Origin: Ceratodon purpureus
Taxonomy: Eukaryota; Streptophyta; Bryopsida; Pseudoditrichales; Ditrichaceae
Direction of reading: 5' to 3'
NCBI GenBank assembly: GCA_014871385.1
Contig: CM026429.1
Span: 15,966,318-16,030,317 of the forward strand
Length of the DNA: 64,000 nucleotides
Below are positions 1-10,559 of the stretch, piece by piece; the first letter of the stretch is position 1, and each line of letters begins with the position of its first letter. The position numbers and the translations under genes are program-made. The notes beneath the pieces were generated by a model that was not told where the DNA came from, made no database searches, and saw nothing but the letters and a program-made list of their open reading frames with translations.

Positions 1-444
1 TACCTTTGTTGAGTGATATCGTGAAGTCAGAGGAAGAGAACATGACACAAATTTTACTAATATATGTTTATTTCTGCAAGGGGATCTTCATCTATATTGA
101 TGCAAATTTTCTGATTGTTCAAAGGCTGCAAGTTTGTACTGAAGTACGTAGTTTTCTTAGCTTTTAGCAATTGATCAAAGAGGATATTAAACATGTGAGA
201 AAGCCGGTGCAGGAGATGCATGACGTACCAGGAGAGCGGCACTAGTCGAAGCCATTGTTGAGGTTTTCAGCTCCAGGCAGTGTCACTCCTAACGAAGTTG
301 TAAAAGAGTCTGATGCACATCTATTTAATCCCAAGATGCACTGTCACCACGCTGCAGAGACAATAAGCAACTCTTTGTCAAAGAGGTTGTGACAAGCATC
401 CTCTGTTTCAGATAAGAAACATCGACTTAGGCATCTAACCTCCG

Positions 445-700
445 TAACGCTCGTTCTCTTGCCTGATGTCAATGTGTGTTCTTCGAACTATTTAACAATG
501 AATACATTGCAACCGCAAGTGATGCTCGTTCTCCTGGATGATGTCATGCCGACTCCAAAGCAACAGTTCGTGTGCTTCATTATTGAACATGTTACTGCAG
601 CAAGTAATGCTCGTTCTCTTGGATGATGTCATGCCGACTCTAAAGCGACAATTTTGGTTCTTCAAACAACGTAATAATGAAAACGTTTCGACAGCAAAAC
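445..700. repeat. Degenerate tandem repeat, about 3 units of 75-95 bp
   Basis: Three successive units each begin with a variant of GCTCGTTCTCTTG followed by a GATGTCA motif and end near GCAAC/GCAGCAA. They start near 448, 525 and 610. Units 2 and 3 are closest to each other; unit 1 is more diverged. No coding role is supported, because the open frames crossing it have no recognisable product. Confidence 0.6.
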
Positions 701-957
701 CACAAATATTATATATTTCTGCAATGGTACATTACCGAGGGAATCAGTGCATAATCAGTGGCCACGAAATAGCTCTCAACCAACCAATTATCACCACTCT
801 GGACAGAAATCTATGAACGGTAGAAAGTTCAAACTATCTCTACTGAATGACTCATGAAAAAACTTTGTTGAGCTCTAAGAGCTTAAATTGACCTCACTTC
901 ACAGAATTGGTCACTATCAAAAATGGGATAGCAACCTAGGTTTAGCAACCGCAAGTT

Positions 958-1282
958 AGGGAGTCCGCATGGGCAAAACACGATGTTGTCCCTCACTCAT
1001 ATCCAACTTCTCAGGTGTCATCCCATCAGGATTTAGGAAAAGATCACTCAAAAGCATGGAGCAAATTAGCCACTTCCGAATGCATTGCAAAAGTAGCAAA
1101 CGCCATGCCAGGATACAATGCCTTCTAGACCCAATGGAATGGAGGCATAATGTCGTCCAGGTTCAAGATCTTTCCTGCATCAACTCTTCCAGCTTCCAAC
1201 AGGTCAGAAACTCTAGAGCTTTCTCCCAAGATTGAGGGTCTCGCCCTACACCTCAAGCGTTCGCAAACAACATCGTCTTAGC
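958..1282 (-). pseudogene. Cytochrome P450 C-terminal fragment (CYP71-clan-like), decayed
   Basis: Read on the minus strand, three short stretches follow the order of a P450 C-terminus: FANA, then GRDPQSWEKALEF (the segment before the PERF motif), then the heme-loop region ending YPGMAFATFAMHSEVANLLH, then PDGMTPEKLDMSE. These match the conserved tail of plant class A P450s. The pieces lie in different frames with in-frame stops (the W expected after NA is TGA; another stop precedes the heme loop). The heme-ligand cysteine of the expected RRICPG motif reads as tyrosine (ALYPG). No N-terminal two thirds is present nearby, so this is a dead fragment rather than a gene. Confidence in the family is good; the subfamily is not determined. 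Confidence 0.75.
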
Positions 1283-1548
1283 CGGAATGTCAAACTCCAA
1301 GCTCGTTTAGCATCAATGCTCTCATGTGGAACTAGCAAAGGAGCAGTTGCATGCAAATAAACAATCAAATTGCACGCACTTCTTTAGACTGACACAGCTC
1401 CTGCGAGGTTCTTCACATCCAACCATGCGAGAAGGCTTGATATCCCCGGTTTTGGTCCGCGAGTCCAAGATTAGGGTGCCTGCATTGCAGCTGCTCCGAA
1501 TGAACTTGAAAGAATAGGAACGCTTTGAGGTATTCAGTGTTATGCCTA

Positions 1549-2010
1549 TGGGTACCCTGTGTGTAATTCAGGTCATCGTCTAACCCATCGTCAAGTTGTG
1601 CAAGCTTTGATACTGGCCCAATAGATGGGTCGGCATGTGTTTCGTAGAGTGGATGGAAGAAGTAGCATGGGTGGTTGTTTGGACTGATCTCTAGAGCTGG
1701 AATGGAACTTATAGAAATCCTACCTCTTCCCTCAGACTCGACAACAATATTGGAGAGCTTTGGTAGCATTATTATGACAATATAAGCGCCGAGCAAGTGA
1801 TCACACACGGCCGTCGAAGTGATCCCTACTCGCTTCCTGCATATTGTGGACCTGATGGCATTTGTACAGAAGGTGGGAATTGAAAATGCCCCGGATTTGC
1901 AGAAGCAGGACTTACTCCTGTTTTCCAATTTCGAAATGCTTCCAACAATCGGCAAGCTGGCCGCAATCCGACATGGAACTCAGTGTCTTGTGTAAATAGA
2001 AACCCGCGGG
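1549..2010 (-). pseudogene. Short-chain dehydrogenase/reductase fragment, decayed
   Basis: A minus-strand frame shows FCTNA (the NNAG position of the Rossmann fold), then DHLLGAYIVIIMLPKL (matching the NHLGxxxLTxxLLPxL helix of retinol-dehydrogenase-like SDRs), then ESEGRGRISISS (RIVxVSS strand) and finally VSKLAQL (the YxxSKLAQ active-site helix). The order and spacing fit a classical SDR. The catalytic tyrosine expected four residues before the lysine reads as glycine, and the N-terminal TGxxxGIG cofactor motif is absent. It lies immediately beside the P450 fragment on the same strand, but the two enzymes are unrelated in sequence. Confidence 0.6.
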
Positions 2011-2329
2011 ATGATCCGGGCAGTACCATTGATGTACTCCAAGTTCATAACGTGACCTAGTTCCCTAATAAATATTCATAAATCTTAAGTTATTACAATA
2101 ATTTAGGTGTTAACGCATCATCACTGTAGCATAGAAATATGTGCTTGAACTATAATTGCTCTTGTGCAGCCTCTTACTTCCAGTCTCGCTTCTGGCCCTC
2201 TAATCGCCCTATTGCTGGAAGCTGCCTTTTCGTTCAAGAGGTTTTAATCATGAAAACATCAAACAGTCAATTCCAAAATTGTCCCAATTGCTTGCCATAT
2301 TCTGCCTTCATCAAATATTTGCGGAAGAA

Positions 2330-2665
2330 AACAGATGGAATCACTAGTACCACAAAAAAGAGATCCGTGCATGGAAATTGGGCGTCAGCATATTTTGCTC
2401 ATCACGGCCTGTATATGTATCTTCACGTTGGTCAGGCGTGCATGGACCCTGTCTCAGGAGGATGACGATTTACTTGAGTCGCTCCTCCAAGGTTCACTTT
2501 CAAAGACTTGGACACTGCCACCGAGCATTTTAGGAAGATCCTAGGTGAAGATGGCATTGGCAAAGCCATCACACAGAAAATAGCTTTCAATATGGTGGAC
2601 GTAATAAAATTACTTCGGGAGCCTTCACAATCGCAGGAGAACCTCCTGCGGAATGAGGGAACTTA
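2330..2665 (+). pseudogene. Receptor-like kinase juxtamembrane/N-lobe fragment, decayed
   Basis: A hydrophobic stretch (ILLITACICIFTLVRR) is followed by an acidic juxtamembrane segment (QEDDDLLESL). In another frame comes FTFKDLDTATEHF and ILGEDGIGKAI, which mirror the FxxxELxxAT..F and LGxGGFGxVYKG start of plant receptor-like kinases. VDVIKLL and SQSQENLLRNEGT then resemble the VAVKxLxxxSxQGxxEFxxEV strand. The glycine loop is altered and the frame changes inside the segment; no kinase C-lobe follows. It is interpreted as a broken piece of a host receptor kinase. Confidence 0.5.
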
Positions 2666-3799
2666 GCTCTTATTACATATTCTCGATTTTCCCAGCACCT
2701 CTCGCGAGTTCTCTTGGCGCAATGGCGTATGACTTCTGTCCCGTTGACAGGCAGGCTCCCGACTCCCAAGGCGTTAAACTCAAATTTTCAACCAGGAAGA
2801 TCTAGAAAACGAACCAGTCTGTTCTGTCCAAAGTAGACATACTGGTCAAATGCACTTTGAGCAGGCGGGTTTACTTCTGAGCGTAATCTATTTGACATGC
2901 GACTCAATCAGTTCACTGTGCCAGAATTTTTGACTTCCAGACCTCCAAACGACATTTTCGATTATAAACCACACCAAATTCCATCAGATTCATGCGTTAC
3001 ACCGCCCTCGGGGAGTTCTGTAGAGCATAGCCTTACAACCTTCGACAGCGCTGGTGGTTATCAGCGCTATGTCAATGTGTGTTCCGTACGTGAATGTTCA
3101 CAAATCATCAGCATGGTCTGCCGTTTCACCAATTGCATTGTAATATATACATAGATAACGTGGAAGTTTGCGTTCCTTCTCAATCGGCGCTGGTACCTGC
3201 TCTCGCTCCTCGACGGTCATATTTTCATGTCGCCGTCTGTCAGATTACTTCTCTTATGATCAGGGTATTATTTACGTATCATTCGTGTTACTCAGATGAA
3301 TCCTGTGAGAAGCACTGAAGTAACAGTTTCGTGTTCGATTTGTGGAGCTTGAAGATATTTGCCAACTAAGAATTCGGTTTAAGGAATTGTATGGTTATTT
3401 ATCAAAAACGTATCATAGGTTAAAATGGAATCCAAAGGCTTCTGTCAGCAAAAAATTAGAGTATTTTTGCAGCATCATGCACCGCAAGATGTCAAGCAGA
3501 AGTTAGGTCATCATCCAGATGCCAGTGGAAAACCTGACTCACCTAGAAACAATATTAAATGAGATTCAGACATAATAAAGGGCCTCAGAAATCCTGTGTC
3601 ATGAAAACATCATTACTTCGTCTTGGAAGTTAAGATGGAGCTCATGAATCTGTCATCATAGGTCACACTGAAATTTAGGTTGCGCTCAGTGGAAGAAGAA
3701 GTCGTTTTGATGATTTGCCCACGGTACTCCGTTGAGCACCTCACAAATGCCTCACGGCATTATCATCATTGCGCAGATAATTTTGAACCTAGCCCTAAC

Positions 3800-4135
3800 T
3801 AGACAACATGGAACTGGTTGTGGTCCCTGCTCACGTCAGGCCAAGGTGATGAGCTCCAAAGAGCCATGCTCGGCCTATTCAGAACAGTGACACGCCCACA
3901 ACGCTCTCGCATTGCAGGCCCATCCGTATGTGAAGAGTAACTAACGAGGAAGAGAATCAATACCGCAACCTCTACTCTATTATCTTCACATAACCACAAC
4001 AAGTTCTCGACACCACAAAAACTGTATGAAACGCGGTAAGCGATATGCTCATGAACCGAACACACATCCTTAATGCTCCAGATCTCTCTAGCTACAGCCG
4101 CAAGGGCAGAGGAATCACACCCATAGACGAGCATG
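3800..4135 (-). pseudogene. Possible U-box/ARM-repeat E3 ligase C-terminal fragment
   Basis: The minus-strand frame reads ALAAVAREIWSIKDVC, then YRVSYSFC, and finally MRERCGRVTVLNRPSMALW followed by SSSP. Plant PUB proteins end with similar pieces: an IAKKIxRVSxVA helix, a xRVLxxIC helix and a TKEKAxxxLxLHxxxWxxSPC tail. The match is by eye and weak. No U-box is visible upstream. A short ORF with an ATG lies just upstream in another frame (4192-4377) without recognisable content. Alternative: chance similarity. Confidence 0.3.
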
Positions 4136-4899
4136 CACCTTGAGTACAAATGTAGCAAACAGAACCCCCAAAACCCTAACAACCCCAAACCCTAGATGAG
4201 AAATAAATGTAAACTCGACCAATAGTAGGGCAAGCGCATGAAAGAGCACAAGCACCGTGGAATGAGTTCTACGGTTGTCTGGCCGCTGCCACATCTTGCG
4301 ATGCGACGGTCCCTCTGGGCACAATGTCGATTAGAGTGTCGCACTGTCGAGACACCCTGAAGAAGACGTTGCGCCAAAACGGTTCCAGTAGAAAATATAA
4401 CAGAAAAGAGAAGTGTGCTAGAGACGATGCGGGGAGATCATATATAGGAGTGTATGTTCAAAGCCGTTAAGGTTTACAGAAGTGATGTAATCTATGAATT
4501 GTGAACATTGAGATTCGAGATCTAGGATCGGGGTGGTGGTGACGGTTTTGGATGCGCGCGAGTTAGGGTTTGGAGGGTGGACGAATTAGGGTTGGAAAGT
4601 GACGGCCGTGATGTGGGTCGGCTCGTCGAGGTGAGGACTCCGGAGTATGTCTTTGGGTCCGGACTTTGTGCGGCAGCTTCGGAGTTTGGTCAATTGGGGC
4701 TCTCATATGCGGACCTCACTTCGGGGATTTTATTTCAGGGCCTCATTGAGGATCATGTTGCGACAGAGGAGAAAACGAGAAAGAGAATATAACATAAAAT
4801 ATAACAACTGTGTATCACTCTGAGGTGTGGGGTGTTTATATTGATATTAGGGCGACCCTTACAAGGTTATATTTACAGTTAACTGAATTCCAACACTCA

Positions 4900-7680
4900 A
4901 TAGAGTGAAGTGGAACAAACAATTACTTTAACTTTAGGGTTTATTCAACAAATCACATTGAAAATCTTATGGAGTATCATTTGAAGCCTCAATCTTGTCG
5001 ATTTTCAATAAAAAGGTATGATTTAAACTAGGTGTCCAGATATTGTAGTACCATAGCTTGTTTGTCCAAAAATAATTCTAAAAATAAATACCTAAAAATT
5101 AGAAAATTATAAAGATATGAAAATAAAAGTAAAAATAATTAGTATTTACAATATTTTTTATTCTAATTCATTTAAAGTCATTTTTGTTGATTTTTTGCTT
5201 TAAAAATGAAAATTGAAAAAATCGGTTTGTAATAGGCGAAACTTGTTTTTTTCCAAAATAAAAAATCTTTCTCAAGGTGAACTTGCTATGGTGTTACCAT
5301 ATATAATGCAGAGTAACTTTTTTTCATTTGAAACCCTAATTTTATGAATGCTTTGCCTGTTTGTCTAGGTTTTTTCTTCTCTTTTTCTTTTCTCACATGT
5401 AAGTCAAACCACCTATGACCTTCAAAATGGAGTAACTCTATCTTTGCATGGCCACACAATTCTAAACTTTTTAGTCGATCACCTTGTATTTGTGTTCACA
5501 TGACAAAAACTACAAAAATAAGTCTATTGCTATTTTGGAAAGAGGTAGCGACTATGATCACACAACGTGAGAACACAATAATTGGGTAAAATAATGATTG
5601 GTAGAATTTATGTCACCAAATCATGAGTTCAAATCTAAAATTTGGTGTAAATTTATCTCATAAAATTGGTTTGCGTTTGAAGCTTAACGTTGTGAATGAG
5701 ATTATCCAACTTAAACAACAAGTCGTGGTATTTTCTTTCTTCTTTTATATTCAATTTTTTTTTTTAATCTTTTTTTTGGTGAAACAAATCGAAAACATAT
5801 CCATTGGAACGTGTTCATATGTGTTAAAAAGGAATCTTCCTTTTGAAATTCAAATAAAGATGTTTTAATTTTAGTCCATTTATTATCACCTAATACTTTA
5901 CAATAAAAATAAAAATAATGAGTCTTGCGTCCCAAAGACAATTGACATTCAACATTCTTTAAGGTTATGTAAAAGGCGGTCAAGAATGATACAAAGGAGG
6001 TTATTAATTCCAATTCGATGTTGATAGTTCATAACCAAGTGAAATTTGATTGGCAAACTCTATTAATTATAGAAGATAATGAATTATAAAATAATATGGA
6101 AAAAAATAAATATCAAGTGAGATTGTTAAATTATCATATAAATATAAAGACATAAGTAACCCATTTATGATGAACACTCTAAATTTCATTTTAAAAAACC
6201 TTTGATTTAAAAAATAATCCCAAAAGACATCAATTGGTACATTAAAGGATTACTTGTATTTCATATATTATGTGAAGTCAAAGAAAGTGTCTACTCTCAA
6301 AAGGAAGGAGTAAATCTTTACTCACATACCTTTGTCATGTGGGCATTGGATTTGGGGTGGATCGAACAAACACTTCATTCACATTGATCTTCTTCGGAAA
6401 CCAAAGTTTCTTTCTTTCTAAAGTTAAAGAATCCAATGAGTTTTTAAGATTTATAAAAGAAGTATTGAATTAAGGAAGAACCAACACTTACAATATTAGG
6501 AATACTTTTAATAACTTTTTTTTTGGGAAGGTAAAACCTTATGGCAGGGCCTTGAATTTTTCAAAATGTGACAGGTCATTTTTACGTTTTATTGAATAAA
6601 CCTAAAGATTATTTTTTTCATGTCCTCATTTTTTCTAGTTTAAGAATGGACATAAACCTTTTTCTTAATTGCACAAATTAATTTCTATAAAATCAAATCA
6701 AATCAAAATTAAATTAAAATGTGTATTAGCAATATTATGAATATATGTTTATTTTGCAAATTTTTCACAATGCTACACCACTTTGCAATTTTAAAAAATT
6801 TAAAATATAAAACATTAAGATCATATATATCATACTCATATAAAATTGAGACATATATATATGAAAAAATTTAACATCAAAATAAGTTGAATTTGCTAAT
6901 CTTGTTGAGGTGAGAAAAAAAAATCATTATTTCTCATTTTAATTCTATAATCTTCCAATTTATAATTGATCCTTTAGCAGTTAACAAAATCCAATAATAT
7001 TGGACATGGTATGCAAGAAAAGGCATCTTTTGAAAGTTGAAAAACTTTCTAAGTTATGACCATTAAGGATCAATAGTTGTAACTTATAATCTCAAAACAA
7101 TCTCACAATCTACTTAGAGTTATATATATATATATATATATAACTTTTAATGAAAATAAGAGATACCACATAAAGATATTTTCAAGATATTTGGAAAAAG
7201 TATTTTAAATATAAAATCACATATGATCATTAATTCTTCAAAGTTTATTGGACTTCAAAGAGAACGCAATGCCTATAACATGTATTAATTAAGTCCCAAA
7301 ATGATAAAAATTAGAAACATAGATAATAATAACTTTTAACAATAAAAATAACGACTAAAAAAATCAAAAATCATTTGTTAAATTGAATTAGGACAAATTC
7401 TAAAACCTTACAATACAATATAGAGTTGACTCAAAACTTGATGGCATAAAAACAACATTATTTATTTCAAACAAAAAATGCTGTATACAATAAAGAAAAA
7501 GCAAAAAACACATTAAAGTATTTTTCAACTACAACGTCAAACATTAATATCTTCTTCATTAGTTTCTGAAATGGAATATGGCGATTGCAACAAACAAACG
7601 AGCCATGAATTCTCCTAAAGCAAGGGATTGATTGTAAGCATATGTATAATAGAAATATTAAAACATGCATATTGATTGTG
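4900..7680. other. AT-rich intergenic DNA, no gene
   Basis: Very AT-rich sequence with homopolymer tracts and a short TA run (about 7120-7142). Apart from the SINE-like repeat at 6285-6430, nothing coding is supported. Confidence 0.7.
6285..6430 (-). repeat. Short dispersed repeat (SINE-like), copy 1
   Basis: The reverse complement of this stretch aligns over its full length with 48062-48205, sharing for example AAACTTTGGTTTCCG, GTGAATGAAGTGTT, ACCCCAAATCCAA and GACAAAGGTATG. It contains GTTCGATCC, close to a Pol III B box, which suggests a tRNA-derived SINE. No clear A box was found. Confidence 0.6.
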
Positions 7681-7684
7681 ATTC

Positions 7685-8182
7685 TTAGCCCCTAAACGGC
7701 CAAGGGTGTCTTTGCTCAAGAAGGTGTCTACGCTCTGCACGATTACAAATTACTCAAGTTGTCTCAGCAGAGAGTGATGGTTGCTGGAGATGTTCTTGAA
7801 AGTCTTGAAATCAGGTTGTGCTATCACCTGCACAACAGCCAAGGATTGCAGCAGGCCATCTTAGGAATGAATTCGACGTGTAAGCCCTTTAAAAAGCAAA
7901 CAACTAACAGACTTGTCATACAAGGCTATGGTATGGTTCCACTTTACGAAAGAGGAGGCCAGAGAAAAGGGCTTGGGTGGAGGTTGGATGGGCACACAGA
8001 AAGCGTGGTTAGAGTATGCCATGCGGCATGTGGAGCTATTATACGTAGATGATTCGGTTAGCAGAGGCTACACTTTGGGCCATTATTCTCGAGAAGATGT
8101 CGCTACTAAGCTGCAAAGCAAGTCGGATAGTGCAAAATTGGAACCAATTTTGGTATTTCCAATCATAAGATCTTGTATCTAA
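7685..8182 (+). other. Higher-GC island with two unrecognised overlapping short ORFs
   Basis: This stretch is less AT-rich than its surroundings and keeps two overlapping plus-strand frames open: about 7701-8052 (containing GVYALHDYKLLKLSQQ) and 7913-8182 (containing WLEYAMRHVELLYVDD). Neither matches a family I know, and neither has convincing flanking splice sites. The left edge CCCCTAAACGGCCAAGGGTG resembles the terminal repeats of the inverted-repeat elements at 14.3 and 30.1 kb. It may be a captured gene fragment inside such an element. Confidence 0.25.
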
Positions 8183-8199
8183 CTTCTATGTCTATATGC

Positions 8200-9012
8200 G
8201 AATCAAATCTCACACTCTCATTCCTTACCATTTGAGAGATCATAGCATTCAAAGTCAAAGAAAAGTTTTTTTACCCTGCAAAAGGAGGATAGGAGTCTTT
8301 TGAGGATCTGTTTAAATCCCTCTATTAAGCGGTGGCTCAGAGGCTAGGCTCGAAAGGTGGGGAGGGGTGGAGGCAAGTCTCTGGCCCTATTATTTGCTTC
8401 AGTGGGGTCCTACTGATCTCAAGAAGACCTCCAGAGAGTAATTTGGAGCCTATGGCCCAGAATTTGTCAAATAAAAAAAATAAAAAAAGACCTTAGGACC
8501 TCAAAAAACTTATGTGTAGATGGTAATTTGGCTGTGGGCCTTGCGATTTATTCATTAAAGTGAATGATACATTAGCTTAAATTTCGATATTCATGTTAAT
8601 ATAGTGAGGATAATCTTATCCGACAATAAACTATAAGATAGGATTTCAAGCTTCTTGATAATAAAAATAGCCTAGATAGTTTTTTTTCTTCCTAATTTCA
8701 TGTAATCTTATACTTTTTAAATATATTAATTCATAAATTCTAGGTTAAATGTAGGTTAAAGTTTCCTTTAGAAGGTTCTTATAAAAATAACAACATTTGT
8801 AAAAAATAAGAATAAAGTGCAAAAATCAAAGACTGATTTTTTTAGTATTCAAATATAAGTTTAGATCTATTCTACGTTTTAAAAAGCCAATCAATACATC
8901 CATTTTTTAATAAATTTTATATAGAGTTTCAGCTTTAATTTTCTTAATATTGAATACTTGATAACAGATTAGATAAAATAAATCTATTAGTCTTGATAGA
9001 TTGCATTAACTT

Positions 9013-9090
<78 letters not shown>

Positions 9091-10240
9091 TTACATAGTT
9101 GGTAATATCTAAAAATGTCATAATTATTTTTCATGTGATTCAAATTACTTTGTACTTTACAACTTCAAATTGTATAGTATTTTTTTCCAATTAACCATTG
9201 GTGAAATCTATCTTTGATATAATTATGATCAATAGAAAGAATAATTTTGTACTAGATATAAAAAGATATTTACAAGCATTTTAAAGTTTTCTTTGACTTC
9301 AAAACTTTATCAAATAGAATGAAGATACAATGTCTCTTCTATGTTTATTCTAACTTTGAAATGGAAAGAGTCTTCAAAGCTTTGAATGTGTAAAACAATA
9401 CATAACTTCTAAATTGATTGTAATTTACTATTTTTTTTTAAAAAGTAAATGCAAAATTCTACATAAATATTTTATGAACTCTTGTGTTTTAAAAATTTTA
9501 AAAACAAATATGATGAATGTGAGATTTTACATGAGTAGGAGTTAGAGTGGGTAATACAACATCGTAAATTCAACAAAACTTTATAACATTTAGTCTTTCT
9601 CTATTTCTTAATTTTATTAAAAATGTGGTATTTTTGAAAGATATAAAATATTTATCATTTATCCAATTTTTTTATTAAATCTATAAGAATATAATTTATT
9701 TTAAGACATATGTTTGATTTGCTTCAAAACTGGAGTAGAAGAAATGTGCATCATTTAAATATTCTAGTCTTCATACTAACACAATGAAAGATATAGAATT
9801 AAAAATATTAAAAATATTAAAAAAGTTTCAAAATAATAATAACTAAAAATAATATTTTTCAAATTTTATAATAAGATTTTTAATTTTTAAAATTAATATA
9901 GTCAACATTTTATTATTATTGTTATCAAATTCACTAATTAATAGAATTTTTTTGCAATTAATTTAGATGTGCAAGATAAAATCAATTTAATTAGCACGTT
10001 TCCATTAAATTCAAAAAAGTGAAATATATTTGGTAAATTCATATTTTTCAAAACTATGCAAAATATTTATATTTTGAGACTTGTATTGTTTGAATCTAGT
10101 TCTCTGAGGCTTTACGATGTCACGATGAGTTCACCGTTTTCATCTAAGATCTTCTGAAGCTCTGTCAACCAAGAATACAATGTCAATAACAATAAGGAAT
10201 TTGCAATCCTAAATGGAACTTAATAAGCCAACAAACCTAC
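8200..10240. other. AT-rich intergenic DNA
   Basis: No supported gene. It holds the TA/GA microsatellite at 9014-9090 and otherwise AT-rich low-complexity sequence. Confidence 0.7.
9014..9090. repeat. (TA)n microsatellite running into (GA)n
   Basis: About 31 TA units are followed directly by seven GA units. This is a simple-sequence repeat with no gene nearby. Confidence 0.95.
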
Positions 10241-10247
10241 TAATGTT

Positions 10248-10505
10248 TCAATCCAAACATAAAGAAATTATACATGTCAAATTCTTCCATGAAAGGTTGT
10301 GGGATGCTAAGAAGCGTTCAATGCACAAACACGCCAACCGTTTGAGCCCGTGAGGTCCAACAAAATGTTGAGCCATGGCTCGAATGCGTGGTACGCAAAA
10401 TTGCACGTCGTCAGAACACTTGTGGAGCAAATCTCCATGCTTCCTCTCAAATTTTTGAATCTCTAGAAAGTAATCTTTTGGCTTTTTATATTGGATCATA
10501 TCTGC
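10248..10505 (-). other. Exon-like unrecognised coding remnant
   Basis: An open minus-strand frame of higher GC than its flanks contains DVQFCVPRIRAMAQHFVGPH and GLKRLACLCIERFLASHNL. It has no ATG near its 5' end and no partner exons I can join. The composition contrast suggests a captured or orphan exon. The family is unknown. Confidence 0.25.
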
Positions 10506-10559
10506 CAAAAAAACATTTTTAACATGAACTTTATTTAACACCAAACCATACAAAATTAT

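Noticed and set aside
4780-4900. Possible LTR end
   Set aside because: No second copy, primer-binding site or polypurine tract seen.
5560-5700. B-box-like GAGTTCAAATC suggesting another SINE
   Set aside because: No acceptable A box or second copy in the window; AT-rich DNA gives such matches easily.
8335-8480. A-box-like GGTGGCTCAGAGGCTAGG suggesting a tRNA
   Set aside because: No B box follows at tRNA spacing, and no cloverleaf can be drawn.
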